In this document: positions 31,429 to 40,890 of the stretch, one piece after another
How the letters are laid out: the number at the start of each line of letters is the position of its first letter
Position numbering within the stretch: the first letter of the stretch is position 1
Origin: Clostridia bacterium
GTDB lineage: Bacteria > Bacillota > Clostridia > Oscillospirales > Acutalibacteraceae
DNA length: 45,224 bases
Assembly (NCBI GenBank): GCA_017516485.1
Contig: JAFXCH010000006.1
Span: forward strand, 1-45,224
Reading direction: 5' to 3'
Notes under the pieces: model-generated
Database searches by the model: none
The model's input: the letters and a program-made list of their open reading frames with translations, nothing else
What the model was told of the DNA's origin: nothing
Position numbers and translations under genes: made by a program

Positions 31429-32424
31429 TTACCCTTTAATAATTTTCATTATTTCTTCAAAGTTGTTGCAGAAGTGTGAGCATACAGCCTTTGTACCGCT
31501 GGACTCAATGTTGCCGCCTGCAATACCGATTGTGGTGTAGCCTGCAAGACGTACGGAGCAAGCACCTGCACCGGAGTCCTCAATACCGACAACTCTGCTT
31601 CTGTCTGCAAAAGCTTCACCGAGGCCGACTATTGAGGTCTCGCTGTAGAGCCACGGGTGGGGCTTGGGTGAAAGCTCACCGAGTGTGCCTACGCTGCCCT
31701 TACGCAGCGGGAAACCTGCAGATATAATTGCATCGTAAAAATCCTTGGGGTCGCCCATACCGAGCGTCTTGAATGCGGAAAGGATTTCGGGCCATGCCTT
31801 TTCGTAAAGACCTGATGTGACAAGACCGATTTTGATGCCCATGCTTTTAAGCTCAAGAAGGAAATCCTTGACACCCTGAGTAGGTGTAAAAGCGCCGTCC
31901 TTACCTCTGCCTGCCATAATTTCTTCCATCTCTCTGTGAGTGTGCTCAAAGTAGAAGTTACGAGCCTTCTCGAGAGATTCACCGGGGCAGTACTTGTCGA
32001 TACAGTACTGAAGGTGCTCGCTTACGCTGTGACCCGATACGAAGGGAAGGTCAGCATCCTCAAGCTCAAACTTCGGGTTGCCGAGCATACTTGCGGTGCT
32101 CATCTGGATAATCCATACCCAGAAATCCTCGCTGCGTACAGTTGTGCCGTCAAGGTCCATAAGTACGGCGTTGAGCGGATACTCAGTCTTAACCGGGTAT
32201 ACGGGGTAGTAAACGGGGTATGCAATTGCGGATTTGACACAAGCGAGTGAGTGTGAGCCGAAGGACACAAACTCAACCTTTTTGTCGCCCGTTGCAACGA
32301 TGCAGTCGACGCCGTTTTTGCCTGTGATAAACTTGCCGTCTTCTGTTGTTTCGAGAAGATGGAAGCCGCTGTCAGGGCCGATAACACCGAGGTCGGGTAT
32401 GTTTACATTCTTGTCAAGAATCAT
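31429..32424 (-). CDS. HAD-superfamily sugar-phosphatase/phosphoglucomutase-like hydrolase with N-terminal extension
   Basis: The 331-residue protein has about 85 N-terminal residues of unknown fold, then a HAD domain. This carries nucleophile motif LMDLDGTTV (about 88-96), motif II LVTSG, the KPHP lysine and VGIEDSGAGA as motif IV. The cap insertion lies between motifs I and II, as in beta-phosphoglucomutase or small sugar phosphatases. Its place between two mannosidase-type genes suggests work on a mannose-derived phosphate, by inference. Start ATG at 32424 with AAAGGA upstream. Confidence 0.85.
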   Translation of the reverse strand: MILDKNVNIPDLGVIGPDSGFHLLETTEDGKFITGKNGVDCIVATGDKKVEFVSFGSHSLACVKSAIAYPVYYPVYPVKTEYPLNAVLMDLDGTTVRSEDFWVWIIQMSTASMLGNPKFELEDADLPFVSGHSVSEHLQYCIDKYCPGESLEKARNFYFEHTHREMEEIMAGRGKDGAFTPTQGVKDFLLELKSMGIKIGLVTSGLYEKAWPEILSAFKTLGMGDPKDFYDAIISAGFPLRKGSVGTLGELSPKPHPWLYSETSIVGLGEAFADRSRVVGIEDSGAGACSVRLAGYTTIGIAGGNIESSGTKAVCSHFCNNFEEIMKIIKG

Positions 32425-32462
32425 AACATTTGTTTCCTTTCAGGTTAAAATATAATCACTAT

Positions 32463-32491
32463 ATTCTAACATACTAATTACAATAAGTAAA
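32463..32491 (-). promoter_or_regulatory. Promoter of the HAD-GH38 unit
   Basis: On the minus strand TTTACT (32486-32491), 17-bp spacer, TAGAAT (32463-32468), in the 80-base gap after the upstream GH38 gene. Confidence 0.65.
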
Positions 32492-32504
32492 TAAAAAATT
32501 TTGT

Positions 32505-34922
32505 TCAGAATATATCCGATGCGGTAAATCTGCCGTCAGAATAAATATATGTCTGTATTTCAAACGCACCCATATCAACATTTATTTTTTTACCGCTGAA
32601 TTCAAGAGTCGCCTTTTCGGGTTTGTCGGTTGAGTTAAACAACCTTATCAGTGTGCCCTTATCGGTTTTGCAGAGTCTTGTCATAATAACATCAGGGTTG
32701 TTGATTTCAACAGTTGTCTGATTCTTTTCGCCAAGACCTGACGGGAAGAATGAGAGTGCAATACAAGGCTGATTGTAAACTTCCGCCTGCATATCCGGCT
32801 GTGTGTTGTCCGCAGTAATTCTGTACTCAAACTCACGCTCACCTATGTCAATGTGGTCGTGCGCACGGTCAGTGTCGGCAAGAGGTCTGTCATTTATCGG
32901 GTGAGCAGAGTATACGGGTGTGCGAAGCAGAGAAATGCCAAGCGCATTTTTATCAAGACTTCCGCCGTATGTACCTTTGTTGAGTACGGTTATACCGTCA
33001 CCGTTTTCGTAAACACCGCACCATTTTTGGTAAACAGCTTCTTCACCTTCTGTGCGGAGCTTCTCTGTGCCGAATGCGGTCTGACCCCAAAACTCGGGTG
33101 ATTCGGTTGCTGTGTTGAGGTTTAGCTTGTAAAATCTGTTGTTGTCGTTTGACAGCATCTTAATTTTTATATCAATAAAGTTGCCGTTTTTCGGCAGAGT
33201 GTAGGTCACAACCGCAAACGATTTGCCGCAGCCGAATATCGCCTGAAGCTTTGTGCGTACCGCACCGTTTTCTATGACTCTGACATTAGGCGTTTTTTCA
33301 TCGGGATAACCGTTGAAAGCGTTTGCTTCACTGTCGCTGAGCAGAGTAAATTCTCCCACAGTATCGTTAAAGCTGTCAACCGTCATTCCCCACGGGTCCT
33401 CATTGTCTTTTGCGGCGGTGATTTTTGCACTGCCTGCCTTCAACATATCTTTACCGTTATATTTATAGCTGTCAATAAGTCCCGTCTGCTTGTTTATTGT
33501 TGCCTGCATTATGCCGTTATCAAAAGTAAAGTGCGTTTGAGTTTCGTCGCACGGCTCAATTTTACGCTTAGGATAATTCTCAACGTAAAGCTCGCAGTCA
33601 AAGCGGTTTATACTCATCGGCTCAAGCTCTGCCCTGAAGCACACACGCTTTCGCCAATCAAGGCTGAATGTGCAAGCCTCTTTTTCGTTCTGCGAGGGCA
33701 GGTACTTGCCGTACTTATCACGCACCTTAACAAGCGTTACCTCGTTTTCGTTCCAGTTCTGGTCCTGAAGCTGGAATTCAACCTCAACATCCTGCGTAAT
33801 TTTGTACGGATGCGGATTGAACACAAGTACGGGTATTTCGCCGTCCTTTGCCTTGGGCTGACCTTCACAGAGTTTGAAAAAAGCCTTTGTCTTATATCTG
33901 TCCGCAATCTCACTGCCGTATGAAAGCAAACGCAGGCAGTCATCCTCTGCCGCCTTTATACTCGAGCCCGGCAATATATCGTGAAATTCACAGAACAGCA
34001 GAGCTTTTTCAGCCTTTTCAAGCTCTTTTTTATCGTATGAAGCACCGCTGAGCACAAGCATCTTTTCGCAGACGGCAAGGTCATTTTCAAGCTTGCGGTG
34101 TGCCTGCTTTATGCGTGCCATAGATGTATAGCAGCCGACCATTGTGTAATTGAGCGACTCGTCAAACACTGCAAGATTTGATTTGTCTATACGCCCAAAG
34201 TAATTTTCACACCACGAGTGTCTGATACAGTATTCCGGGTGAGTGAGCATCGTTTCTTCTATTGTTTTCAGGTCCTCTCTTGAAGGACCGCCGCCGTGGT
34301 TGCCGATGCCCCAGAATGTCATATTGATTCCGTCGCCGTATTCACGCTCAAGTGCAAGATTGATTTTGTTCATCACCTTGCCCTTGCCCGAGTTGTAGCC
34401 GCCGCTGAGCTTGTGAGCGATTATTTCGCTGCCGTCAAATCCGCGCCATATAAAATCGTGTTCGGCTTCAACCCACGCAGGACGCATAAATACGTACGAA
34501 TCGTAGCCGCTCTTTTTAAGTATCTGCACAAGACCTTTCGTGTGACCGAAGGGGTCAAAATTGATTGCGGTTGTCGGTGTCACGCCGAATTTTTCTTTGA
34601 AATATTTTCTTCCCGTTTCAATCTGACGGATGAAGCTTTCGCCGCAGGGCATAACGCAGTCGGGCTGTAAATACCAGCCGCCCATTATGCGCCATTTGCC
34701 TTCCTTTACAAGCCGCTGTATGCGTGCAAAAAGCTCGGGCTCGTTTTCCTCAACCCATTCGTAGAGTACGGATTCGTTGTGATTAAAAATAAATCCGTCA
34801 AATTCTTCGCAGAAGTCTGCCGCAACACGGAATGTCGATATGGCTTCGGCAATACCCTCGGGCTTCTGCCAAAGCCATACGGGGTCAAGGTGAGCGTTGC
34901 ATATCATATGCAGTTCTTTCAT
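32505..34922 (-). CDS. GH38 alpha-mannosidase
   Basis: This 805-residue canonical member has zinc ligands HLD (residues 11-13 in NAHLDPVWLW) and the nucleophile Asp123 in INFDPFGHTKG. WGIGNHGGGPS and a C-terminal beta-sandwich region are also present. It hydrolyses terminal alpha-mannosides; no signal peptide is seen, so it acts in the cytosol. The ribosome site AGAAGG precedes the ATG at 34922. It is the first gene of a run with the HAD protein and the second GH38, though those also have their own promoter. The gene is divergent from the zinc-ribbon gene at 35079. Confidence 0.93.
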   Translation of the reverse strand: MKELHMICNAHLDPVWLWQKPEGIAEAISTFRVAADFCEEFDGFIFNHNESVLYEWVEENEPELFARIQRLVKEGKWRIMGGWYLQPDCVMPCGESFIRQIETGRKYFKEKFGVTPTTAINFDPFGHTKGLVQILKKSGYDSYVFMRPAWVEAEHDFIWRGFDGSEIIAHKLSGGYNSGKGKVMNKINLALEREYGDGINMTFWGIGNHGGGPSREDLKTIEETMLTHPEYCIRHSWCENYFGRIDKSNLAVFDESLNYTMVGCYTSMARIKQAHRKLENDLAVCEKMLVLSGASYDKKELEKAEKALLFCEFHDILPGSSIKAAEDDCLRLLSYGSEIADRYKTKAFFKLCEGQPKAKDGEIPVLVFNPHPYKITQDVEVEFQLQDQNWNENEVTLVKVRDKYGKYLPSQNEKEACTFSLDWRKRVCFRAELEPMSINRFDCELYVENYPKRKIEPCDETQTHFTFDNGIMQATINKQTGLIDSYKYNGKDMLKAGSAKITAAKDNEDPWGMTVDSFNDTVGEFTLLSDSEANAFNGYPDEKTPNVRVIENGAVRTKLQAIFGCGKSFAVVTYTLPKNGNFIDIKIKMLSNDNNRFYKLNLNTATESPEFWGQTAFGTEKLRTEGEEAVYQKWCGVYENGDGITVLNKGTYGGSLDKNALGISLLRTPVYSAHPINDRPLADTDRAHDHIDIGEREFEYRITADNTQPDMQAEVYNQPCIALSFFPSGLGEKNQTTVEINNPDVIMTRLCKTDKGTLIRLFNSTDKPEKATLEFSGKKINVDMGAFEIQTYIYSDGRFTASDIF

Positions 34923-35078
34923 TTTTTACGCCTTCTTTCGGGTACAGGCTTTATCAGCCACGGTTCAGTTATGCCGTTATCATACCACAGTGGCAACAAA
35001 AAGTATATATTGAAATAAATTTTTCAGTGTGATAATATGAACGCATAGGATAAAATAAAATTTGAGGAGAGATAAAAG

Positions 35079-37064
35079 ATGCGTTTTTGTCCGGTATGCG
35101 GAAGTGAATTAACACCTGAAGCAGTAAACTGCCCGATATGCGGTGCTGCGGTTACGGCTCAGTCAACACAGCAGCCTGTAAATACTGAGCTGCCAAAGAA
35201 GGCAAAAAAGAAGAAAAAGAATCTCGGCATTAAAATAACTGCAGCAGTGCTTGCCGTTGTTATATTGGCAGTCAGCGGTCTTTTCATCGCCGACAACATT
35301 ATGTATAAAAAAGAAATCGAAGCCGAAGAATACATAACCGATTTCCCCGTGCTCAAGACAGAAACGGATTTTGTCGTTTTTGATGAAGAGGATTTCCCGT
35401 CAACAGATTACAGCATCAAGGTTGAGCGTGTGCTCTACGGCGGAATTCTCAAGAGCGAGCTTTTCAAGCAGACAAAAATCATAATTGACGATACATCAAC
35501 AGACCCCGTCTACCATATCGATTTCGAGAAAGACGGCGAATACATAATCACACTCGAAGACAATACTGACGAAGACGAAAACACAACGCAGGCTGATAAC
35601 GAAACCGATTCCGATGATGACAAGGATAAAGACGCACCGTCAAAGGTTGTTATCAATGTAACCGTTGACGACGATGACGACGAGGCAATCGGCTCTGTTG
35701 ACCTCGATTCAAAGCCCGGTGACGACCCCGTTGAAATTCCGTCAGACTATAAGGACACCGTAACAGATTCCGAGAATTTCATTGAAGCAACTGACGCAGA
35801 TTTTGCAAAATTCCAAAAATTTGCCTCCGGTATGTATTGGCTTTCTTTCCAAGGAATGGAAAATATTGAATATAACAGCAAGACTTCTTCGGCTCAGTTT
35901 GTTGTTGATAACCTGATTTTTGATCCTTTCAAAAAAGGTTACAGTGCATTTTATACCGTCGATGAAGATATTGTCTGGCAGGCAGGCGACCCTTTATTAA
36001 AATTCAACGGTGCATATTGTATACCCGAAGAATATGTCAAATGGATATGCGAAAACATATATAACGTCAAGTATGAAAACTTAGCAGAAGGCGAGTTTAC
36101 CGATTCGCAGACAGATTATATGTGGCATTATCTTTACGACGGAAACTATTATCATAACGATGCACCTATAGGTGAGCCTCTGGATTGGGCAGTTGCGGTT
36201 ACAGGCGCAAAGCTTGTTAATAACAGATATGAATTTACTGTAGAAAGCTGTGCGAATTCTTTTGAAGAAGGTATGGTTTTCAGCTGCACAAAAACAGTTA
36301 CTGCCGCAATCAAAGAGATTGACGGCGAAAGATACTGGTCAATCTACAGCATAGAAAATGCGGATAAGACCGAAGATAAACCCGAAAATACAGACCGTCC
36401 GACATCTGTTGACGCATACGCAAGAGATGCCGAGATTTATACAGCTTACCTTACAGGCGGTGAGCTTGACAGCTTGACAGCGGATATGAACAAATCTTAT
36501 GTAGTAGCCGAAAGCTGTATAGCAGACTTTGACGGTAACGGTACGTATGAGCTTCTTCTTGTAATCAGAGACGAAGAGTATTGCGGCCCCAGAGGTTATT
36601 ATACTATTTCTGCTGTATATACGATAACCGACGGTGCTGTTTCCGCAATGGGTCTGGTTGAAAATTTCGGCGGCACAGGTGGCGGTGACAATTTCTATAT
36701 AAAATACGATACAAAAACCAATAAGCATATAGTTATGAAAACATCACTCGGACGTGATGGCGTATGGGCATTCGATTATAACCGCACAGCTTATACCGTA
36801 AGCGGCGGACAGCTCAATGAATACTTAAAAATTACTACTGTTTTCAGAAGCTTTGATAACACAGTTTACGGATCAACAGCAGAACAGATTAAAGAAGAAG
36901 TTCCTTTAAGTTATGAAGATAACGACGGAATATACTATCACGAGATAAACGACAACTATGTTTCTAAAGAAGAGCACGACGAAGCAGAAGCACGTTTCAT
37001 CGAACCTACCGACAGTGCTTATCAGATGAAAACGGGTACATACTCCAACCCCCTCGGCATATAA
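35079..37064 (+). CDS. Zinc-ribbon, single-span membrane protein with large extracellular region
   Basis: The 661-residue protein begins with a zinc ribbon (CPVCGSELTPEAVNCPICG, residues 4-22), a Lys-rich stretch and one membrane helix (about 49-72). An acidic low-complexity linker (about 155-205, rich in D/E) and a globular region follow. It contains DFDGNGTYELLLV, a calcium-loop-like Asp-rich motif, and FGGTGGGDNFYIKYD. The family is common in gut Clostridia but has no assigned role that I know. RBS GAGGAG lies just before the ATG. Ends at the terminator at 37076. Confidence 0.82.
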   Translation: MRFCPVCGSELTPEAVNCPICGAAVTAQSTQQPVNTELPKKAKKKKKNLGIKITAAVLAVVILAVSGLFIADNIMYKKEIEAEEYITDFPVLKTETDFVVFDEEDFPSTDYSIKVERVLYGGILKSELFKQTKIIIDDTSTDPVYHIDFEKDGEYIITLEDNTDEDENTTQADNETDSDDDKDKDAPSKVVINVTVDDDDDEAIGSVDLDSKPGDDPVEIPSDYKDTVTDSENFIEATDADFAKFQKFASGMYWLSFQGMENIEYNSKTSSAQFVVDNLIFDPFKKGYSAFYTVDEDIVWQAGDPLLKFNGAYCIPEEYVKWICENIYNVKYENLAEGEFTDSQTDYMWHYLYDGNYYHNDAPIGEPLDWAVAVTGAKLVNNRYEFTVESCANSFEEGMVFSCTKTVTAAIKEIDGERYWSIYSIENADKTEDKPENTDRPTSVDAYARDAEIYTAYLTGGELDSLTADMNKSYVVAESCIADFDGNGTYELLLVIRDEEYCGPRGYYTISAVYTITDGAVSAMGLVENFGGTGGGDNFYIKYDTKTNKHIVMKTSLGRDGVWAFDYNRTAYTVSGGQLNEYLKITTVFRSFDNTVYGSTAEQIKEEVPLSYEDNDGIYYHEINDNYVSKEEHDEAEARFIEPTDSAYQMKTGTYSNPLGI

Positions 37065-37075
37065 AAACAACAAAA

Positions 37076-37116
37076 ACGGCACGCTCTCAACTTAGCGAGA
37101 GTGTGCCGTAATTTTT
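37076..37116. terminator. Bidirectional terminator between the zinc-ribbon gene and upp
   Basis: A 13-bp stem (37076-37088 / 37097-37109), T6 on the plus side and an A-rich flank that gives T-rich RNA on the minus side. It serves the two convergent genes. Confidence 0.88.
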
Positions 37117-37124
37117 TATTGATT

Positions 37125-37766
37125 TTATTTTGTGCCGAAAAGTCTGTCGCCTGCATCGCCGAGGCCGGGCAGGATATAGCCGTTTTCGTTGAGGCATCTG
37201 TCAAGAGTTGAAACGTAGATGTCTACATCAGGGTGTGATTCAGCTACCCTTGAAACACCTTCTGGTGCACCGATTATTGCCATAAATTTAATGTTTTTAC
37301 AGCCCTTGTCTTTAAGCAGCTGTATTGCGTCGCAGGCACTGCCGCCTGTAGCAAGCATCGGGTCAACAATAAGCACCAGCTTGTCCTCAATGCCTGCAGG
37401 GAGCTTGCAGTAATAGGTTTCGGGCACAAGTGTTTCTTCGTTTCTGTACATACCGATGTGACCTACTCTTGCTGACGGGAAAAGCACGTGTACACCGTTT
37501 ACCATACCCAGACCTGCGCGGAGAATCGGCACGATAACAATTGAGTTATCGGCAACAACTGTCTGTGTGCAGGTTTCGAGAGGAGTCTTGACCTCAATTT
37601 CGGTTGTAAGTACACCGTCTTTAAGGCTTTCGTATGTCATAAGCGTGGTGATTTCCTCAACCAGCTCACGGAATTCCTTCATACTTGTACGCTCGTCACG
37701 CAGTATTGCGATTTTATGACGAATCAGCGGATGGTCGAAGATAACAACGTTATCGTAATTTTTCAT
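37125..37766 (-). CDS. upp: Uracil phosphoribosyltransferase
   Basis: It converts uracil and PRPP to UMP. At 213 residues it has the usual length, with the PRPP loop LIVDPMLATGGSA, VPILRAGLGM and the C-terminal GYILPGLGDAGDRLFGTK. I choose 37766 as start because AAGGA lies about 9 bases away, whereas it directly abuts the ATG at 37775. The gene is 14 bases behind uraA and forms a salvage operon with it. Confidence 0.95.
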   Translation of the reverse strand: MKNYDNVVIFDHPLIRHKIAILRDERTSMKEFRELVEEITTLMTYESLKDGVLTTEIEVKTPLETCTQTVVADNSIVIVPILRAGLGMVNGVHVLFPSARVGHIGMYRNEETLVPETYYCKLPAGIEDKLVLIVDPMLATGGSACDAIQLLKDKGCKNIKFMAIIGAPEGVSRVAESHPDVDIYVSTLDRCLNENGYILPGLGDAGDRLFGTK

Positions 37767-37780
37767 ATTATTCATTCCTT

Positions 37781-39160
37781 TTATTTTTTGTTCTTTTTTG
37801 ATTTGTTAAGGACGATATTTGTAATTATACCGAGTATAAGTGCGCAGGCAATGTTTGTGATTGTAACCTTACCGATTGCAATAGCCATACCGCCTATACC
37901 GCAGATAAGAATTACGGAAACAGTGAAGAGGTTTGCGCTGTTTTCAAGGTCAACCTTCTGAATCATCTTCAGACCCGAAACCGCAATAAAGCCGTAAAGA
38001 GTGACGCAAACGCCGCCCATAACACAGCCGGGAATTGAATCGAGGAAAGCAATAAACGGAGAGATAAAGGAAATAAGCACAGCCATAACAGCTGTTGTTG
38101 TGATTGTTGCAACAGATGCGTTGCGTGTGATTGCAACACAGCCTACGGATTCGCCGTATGTTGTGTTCGGGCAACCGCCGAATACTGCACCGACAGCAGA
38201 ACCGATACCGTCACCGAGAAGTGTACGGTGAAGACCGGGGTCCTCAAGCAGGTCTTTGTCGATAATGCTGGAAAGATTCTTGTGGTCTGCAATATGCTCT
38301 GCAAACACAACAAATGCAACGGGGATATATGCAACAGCTACCGTTACAAGGTAGTTTACGTCAAAATCTTTAATTCCTTTGAAAGCCTCAAGGAATGTGA
38401 ATTCGGGTACGGAGAAGAATGTTTTGAGTGTTACACCGTCTGAAACAAGAGCGGTAAAGGGTGCAAAGTCAATAACCTTAAGTGCATCATTGCCGATTGA
38501 GTAGCCTATAACGGTGAATAACAAAGCTACCGCATAGCCTGCAAGCACACCGATAATGAAGGGAATGAGCTTGATTTTTTGGCTGCCGTAGGTTGAGCAG
38601 AGTACAACTACGAAGAGTGTAACAAGCGCGCAGATAAGTGAAACCCAGATGTTAGCGGTCATAATAAATGAACCGTTGCTGTCCTGAGGACCGTAAGAGA
38701 AAACATCTTTTACGGCAGCAGAAGCGAGGGAAAGACCAATGAGAGCAACTGTCGGGCCGATAACTGCGGCAGGCATAAGCTTATTGATCCAGCCGACGCC
38801 TACAAATTTAACGATAATTGCGAGTACGACGTAAACAAGGCCTGCAAAAGCAGCACCGAGAATAAGGCCGATGTAGCCGAGCGACATAGATGCGGCACCT
38901 GCAAAAGCTGCACACATTGAGCCGATAAACGCAAAGGATGAGCCGAGGAATACGGGGCTGCGGAACTTAGTGAAAAGCTGATAAACGATAGTACCTACAC
39001 CTGCACCGAAAAGAGCGGCAGATATTGACATTCCGTTGCCGACGATTGCCGGTACTGCGATTGTTGCCGCCATAATTGCGAGCAATTGCTGGAATGCAAA
39101 AACAAGCATTTGGTTGAATTTTGGTTTGTCGTGAATGTCGTAAACAAGATTTTTAGCCAT
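37781..39160 (-). CDS. uraA: Uracil permease (NCS2 family)
   Basis: The 459-residue integral membrane protein with about 12-14 helices has the NCS2 features FQQLLAIMAATIAVP, the Glu in VVFAEHIADHKNL and GGCPNTTYGESVGCVAITR. It takes up uracil by proton symport and delivers it to Upp, encoded next in the same unit. RBS GGAG precedes the ATG at 39160. No pyrimidine attenuator is obvious in the roughly 150-base leader. Confidence 0.94.
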   Translation of the reverse strand: MAKNLVYDIHDKPKFNQMLVFAFQQLLAIMAATIAVPAIVGNGMSISAALFGAGVGTIVYQLFTKFRSPVFLGSSFAFIGSMCAAFAGAASMSLGYIGLILGAAFAGLVYVVLAIIVKFVGVGWINKLMPAAVIGPTVALIGLSLASAAVKDVFSYGPQDSNGSFIMTANIWVSLICALVTLFVVVLCSTYGSQKIKLIPFIIGVLAGYAVALLFTVIGYSIGNDALKVIDFAPFTALVSDGVTLKTFFSVPEFTFLEAFKGIKDFDVNYLVTVAVAYIPVAFVVFAEHIADHKNLSSIIDKDLLEDPGLHRTLLGDGIGSAVGAVFGGCPNTTYGESVGCVAITRNASVATITTTAVMAVLISFISPFIAFLDSIPGCVMGGVCVTLYGFIAVSGLKMIQKVDLENSANLFTVSVILICGIGGMAIAIGKVTITNIACALILGIITNIVLNKSKKNKK

Positions 39161-39263
39161 GCCCGATTCTCCGATCTTAATATAAGTTTTTTGATAATAA
39201 TTCGTTTTTTACTACCTTTTTTATTCTATATACTTTTTTATAAAAAGTCAACTTTAAAAACTA

Positions 39264-39296
39264 TAAAAAAGGAACTGTCGGAATGACAGTTCCTTT
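39264..39296 (-). terminator. Terminator of the VUT transporter-SDR unit
   Basis: A perfect 12-bp stem (39285-39296 / 39268-39279), 5-base loop and T run on the minus strand. Confidence 0.9.
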
Positions 39297-39314
39297 GCAA
39301 AAGAATATGATTAT

Positions 39315-39968
39315 TTAATCTTTCCAGACGAAATTATAGTTAATTGATTCTCCGCCGTCTACTAAAATACTCTGACCTGTGCAGAATGTGTTGGTTACTG
39401 TCAGGAAGTATGCCCACTCTGCAATTTCTTCGGGTGTTGCCCATTTCTTAAGCGGAGTTTCGTTCATTATCTCTGCCCAAAGCTTCGGGTCGTCCATTAC
39501 ACATTTGTTAAGCTCGGTTGTAACGCCGCCGGGGTCAAGGCTGTTGCAGGTAGCGTTAAAGGGCGCAACACGCAGTGCAACGTTTTTTGTGTACGCCAGA
39601 ATACCTGCCTTGCTTGCACAGTATTCGGGGAATTCCGCACCCGTATGTGCACTTGCTGAGCCGATGCTGAGAATCGAATGTATATTTTTCTGAATGCCGT
39701 ATTTTTCAGTGATGTGAATAAGCGCCTTCAGATTTGTATCAATATCCTGCTCATTTTGTGTGCCTGCGTTGTTGATTAGTATGTTTATGTCGTCAAGCTC
39801 GGGCAGATTTTCATAGTCCCTTATATCGCATTGGCAGTGAGTGTAGTTTTCGTCGGTAATGCTTGCACTCTGTCTGTCTATACCGATTACGGTGTGCTTT
39901 TCGTTTAAGAATTTTTCGGCTATAGCCTTGCCAATGCCCTGCGATGTACCTGTTATCAGAATTTTCAT
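39315..39968 (-). CDS. Short-chain dehydrogenase/reductase, coupled to the VUT transporter
   Basis: The 217-residue SDR has the N-terminal TGTSQGIG site, ILINNAG, SIGSASA for the catalytic Ser, the YCASK catalytic pair and a C-terminal GQSILVDGG. The Asp after beta-2 (GIDRQS) suggests NAD(H). Its ATG overlaps the stop of the transporter gene by 4 bases (ATGA), so translation is coupled. The substrate may relate to the transported compound; this is inference. Confidence 0.9.
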   Translation of the reverse strand: MKILITGTSQGIGKAIAEKFLNEKHTVIGIDRQSASITDENYTHCQCDIRDYENLPELDDINILINNAGTQNEQDIDTNLKALIHITEKYGIQKNIHSILSIGSASAHTGAEFPEYCASKAGILAYTKNVALRVAPFNATCNSLDPGGVTTELNKCVMDDPKLWAEIMNETPLKKWATPEEIAEWAYFLTVTNTFCTGQSILVDGGESINYNFVWKD

Positions 39969-40714
39969 ATCTTACCTCCGTTAATAAACTGAAGATATTG
40001 TTCACCGACTTTTTGCTTTTTCCATTTTTTTATGATTGAGTAACCAATTGGTGAAAAAATTATTTCCATAATAAGCTCTGCAACCGCACCCGTCAGCGCA
40101 CACATTGAGCACTGCAGGAAAGTCCAGCAGAAACCGTCCCAGTATATCGGCGCAAACAGCATAAATACAATAACAGAGAATATAAGGTTATCCAGAAACT
40201 GACCGATAAAAGTTGATATGTAGCATTGTGCAATAAATGCAGCTTTGCCGTCGGGATTTTTACTGAAAGCTTTGCCGATAAACCAATTTAAAAAATTGTT
40301 TATCAGTGCGGATATAAGAAACGCAACCGTACTGCCGAGCAGAATAAACCACGAGCCGCCCAAAACAGAGTTAAGTGCCGTGTAGTCGTTTGCATCGGAC
40401 GGGATAGCAGCGGCAATATAGAATATAAGGCAGGTGAGCAGATTGATTGACGAAGCGAGTACCGCAATTTTTGTCGATGCCTTCGGGCCGAAATATTTTG
40501 TGATTATATCCATACACATAAAAGACAGCCAGGATATAAGAATACCGCCGTCAAGTGCAATAATCTCGTTCTGAACAAGTGTCTTGTTTGCAAGCAGATT
40601 CATACATATAACGCTTACAACAAACAGCGACACTACTGTTGACGGAATACTCCTGAGCAGAAGCGTTGTTTCTTCACGCTCGTGTCTGATTTTAGTTTTG
40701 ATATTTGTTTTCAT
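39965..40714 (-). CDS. VUT-family (YhhQ-like) queuosine-precursor transporter
   Basis: The 249-residue protein has about six helices and the family pattern: LLANKTLV, DIITKYFGPKAS, INNFLNWFIGKAF and CYISTFIGQFLDNLIF. Members take up 7-cyano- or 7-aminomethyl-7-deazaguanine for tRNA queuosine. Here the C-terminal LMEIIFSPIGY segment is also typical. The start ATG at 40714 follows GGAG (40720-40723), which lies inside the T tail of a terminator hairpin, so initiation and elongation may be controlled together. Confidence 0.85.
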   Translation of the reverse strand: MKTNIKTKIRHEREETTLLLRSIPSTVVSLFVVSVICMNLLANKTLVQNEIIALDGGILISWLSFMCMDIITKYFGPKASTKIAVLASSINLLTCLIFYIAAAIPSDANDYTALNSVLGGSWFILLGSTVAFLISALINNFLNWFIGKAFSKNPDGKAAFIAQCYISTFIGQFLDNLIFSVIVFMLFAPIYWDGFCWTFLQCSMCALTGAVAELIMEIIFSPIGYSIIKKWKKQKVGEQYLQFINGGKI

Positions 40715-40723
40715 TTTGTCTCC

Positions 40724-40871
40724 AAAAAATAAAAGCGACTTTACGCAAAACGCAAAGCCGCCATCATTACAATAAATATTTGTGATAAGCAGTCCTGGTT
40801 TTGTTTAACGACAGGATGGTACAAACGAACTGTCGGTTTGATAATTATATCATATTCAAATAAAAAAGCAA
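40724..40871 (-). promoter_or_regulatory. Promoter and terminator-bearing leader of the transporter gene, candidate riboswitch
   Basis: On the minus strand TTGCTT (40866-40871), 16-bp spacer, TATAAT (40844-40849). The leader of about 120 bases has a CGACAG/CTGTCG stem, an alternative CAGTTC/GGACTG pairing and an 11-bp intrinsic terminator (40751-40761 / 40735-40745) with a T-rich tail just before the ribosome site. A CCATC segment could pair with GATGG adjoining the terminator. It does not match the preQ1-I or preQ1-II patterns I know. Confidence 0.55.
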
Positions 40872-40890
40872 GAGGGGGTTATAGTTAGCC

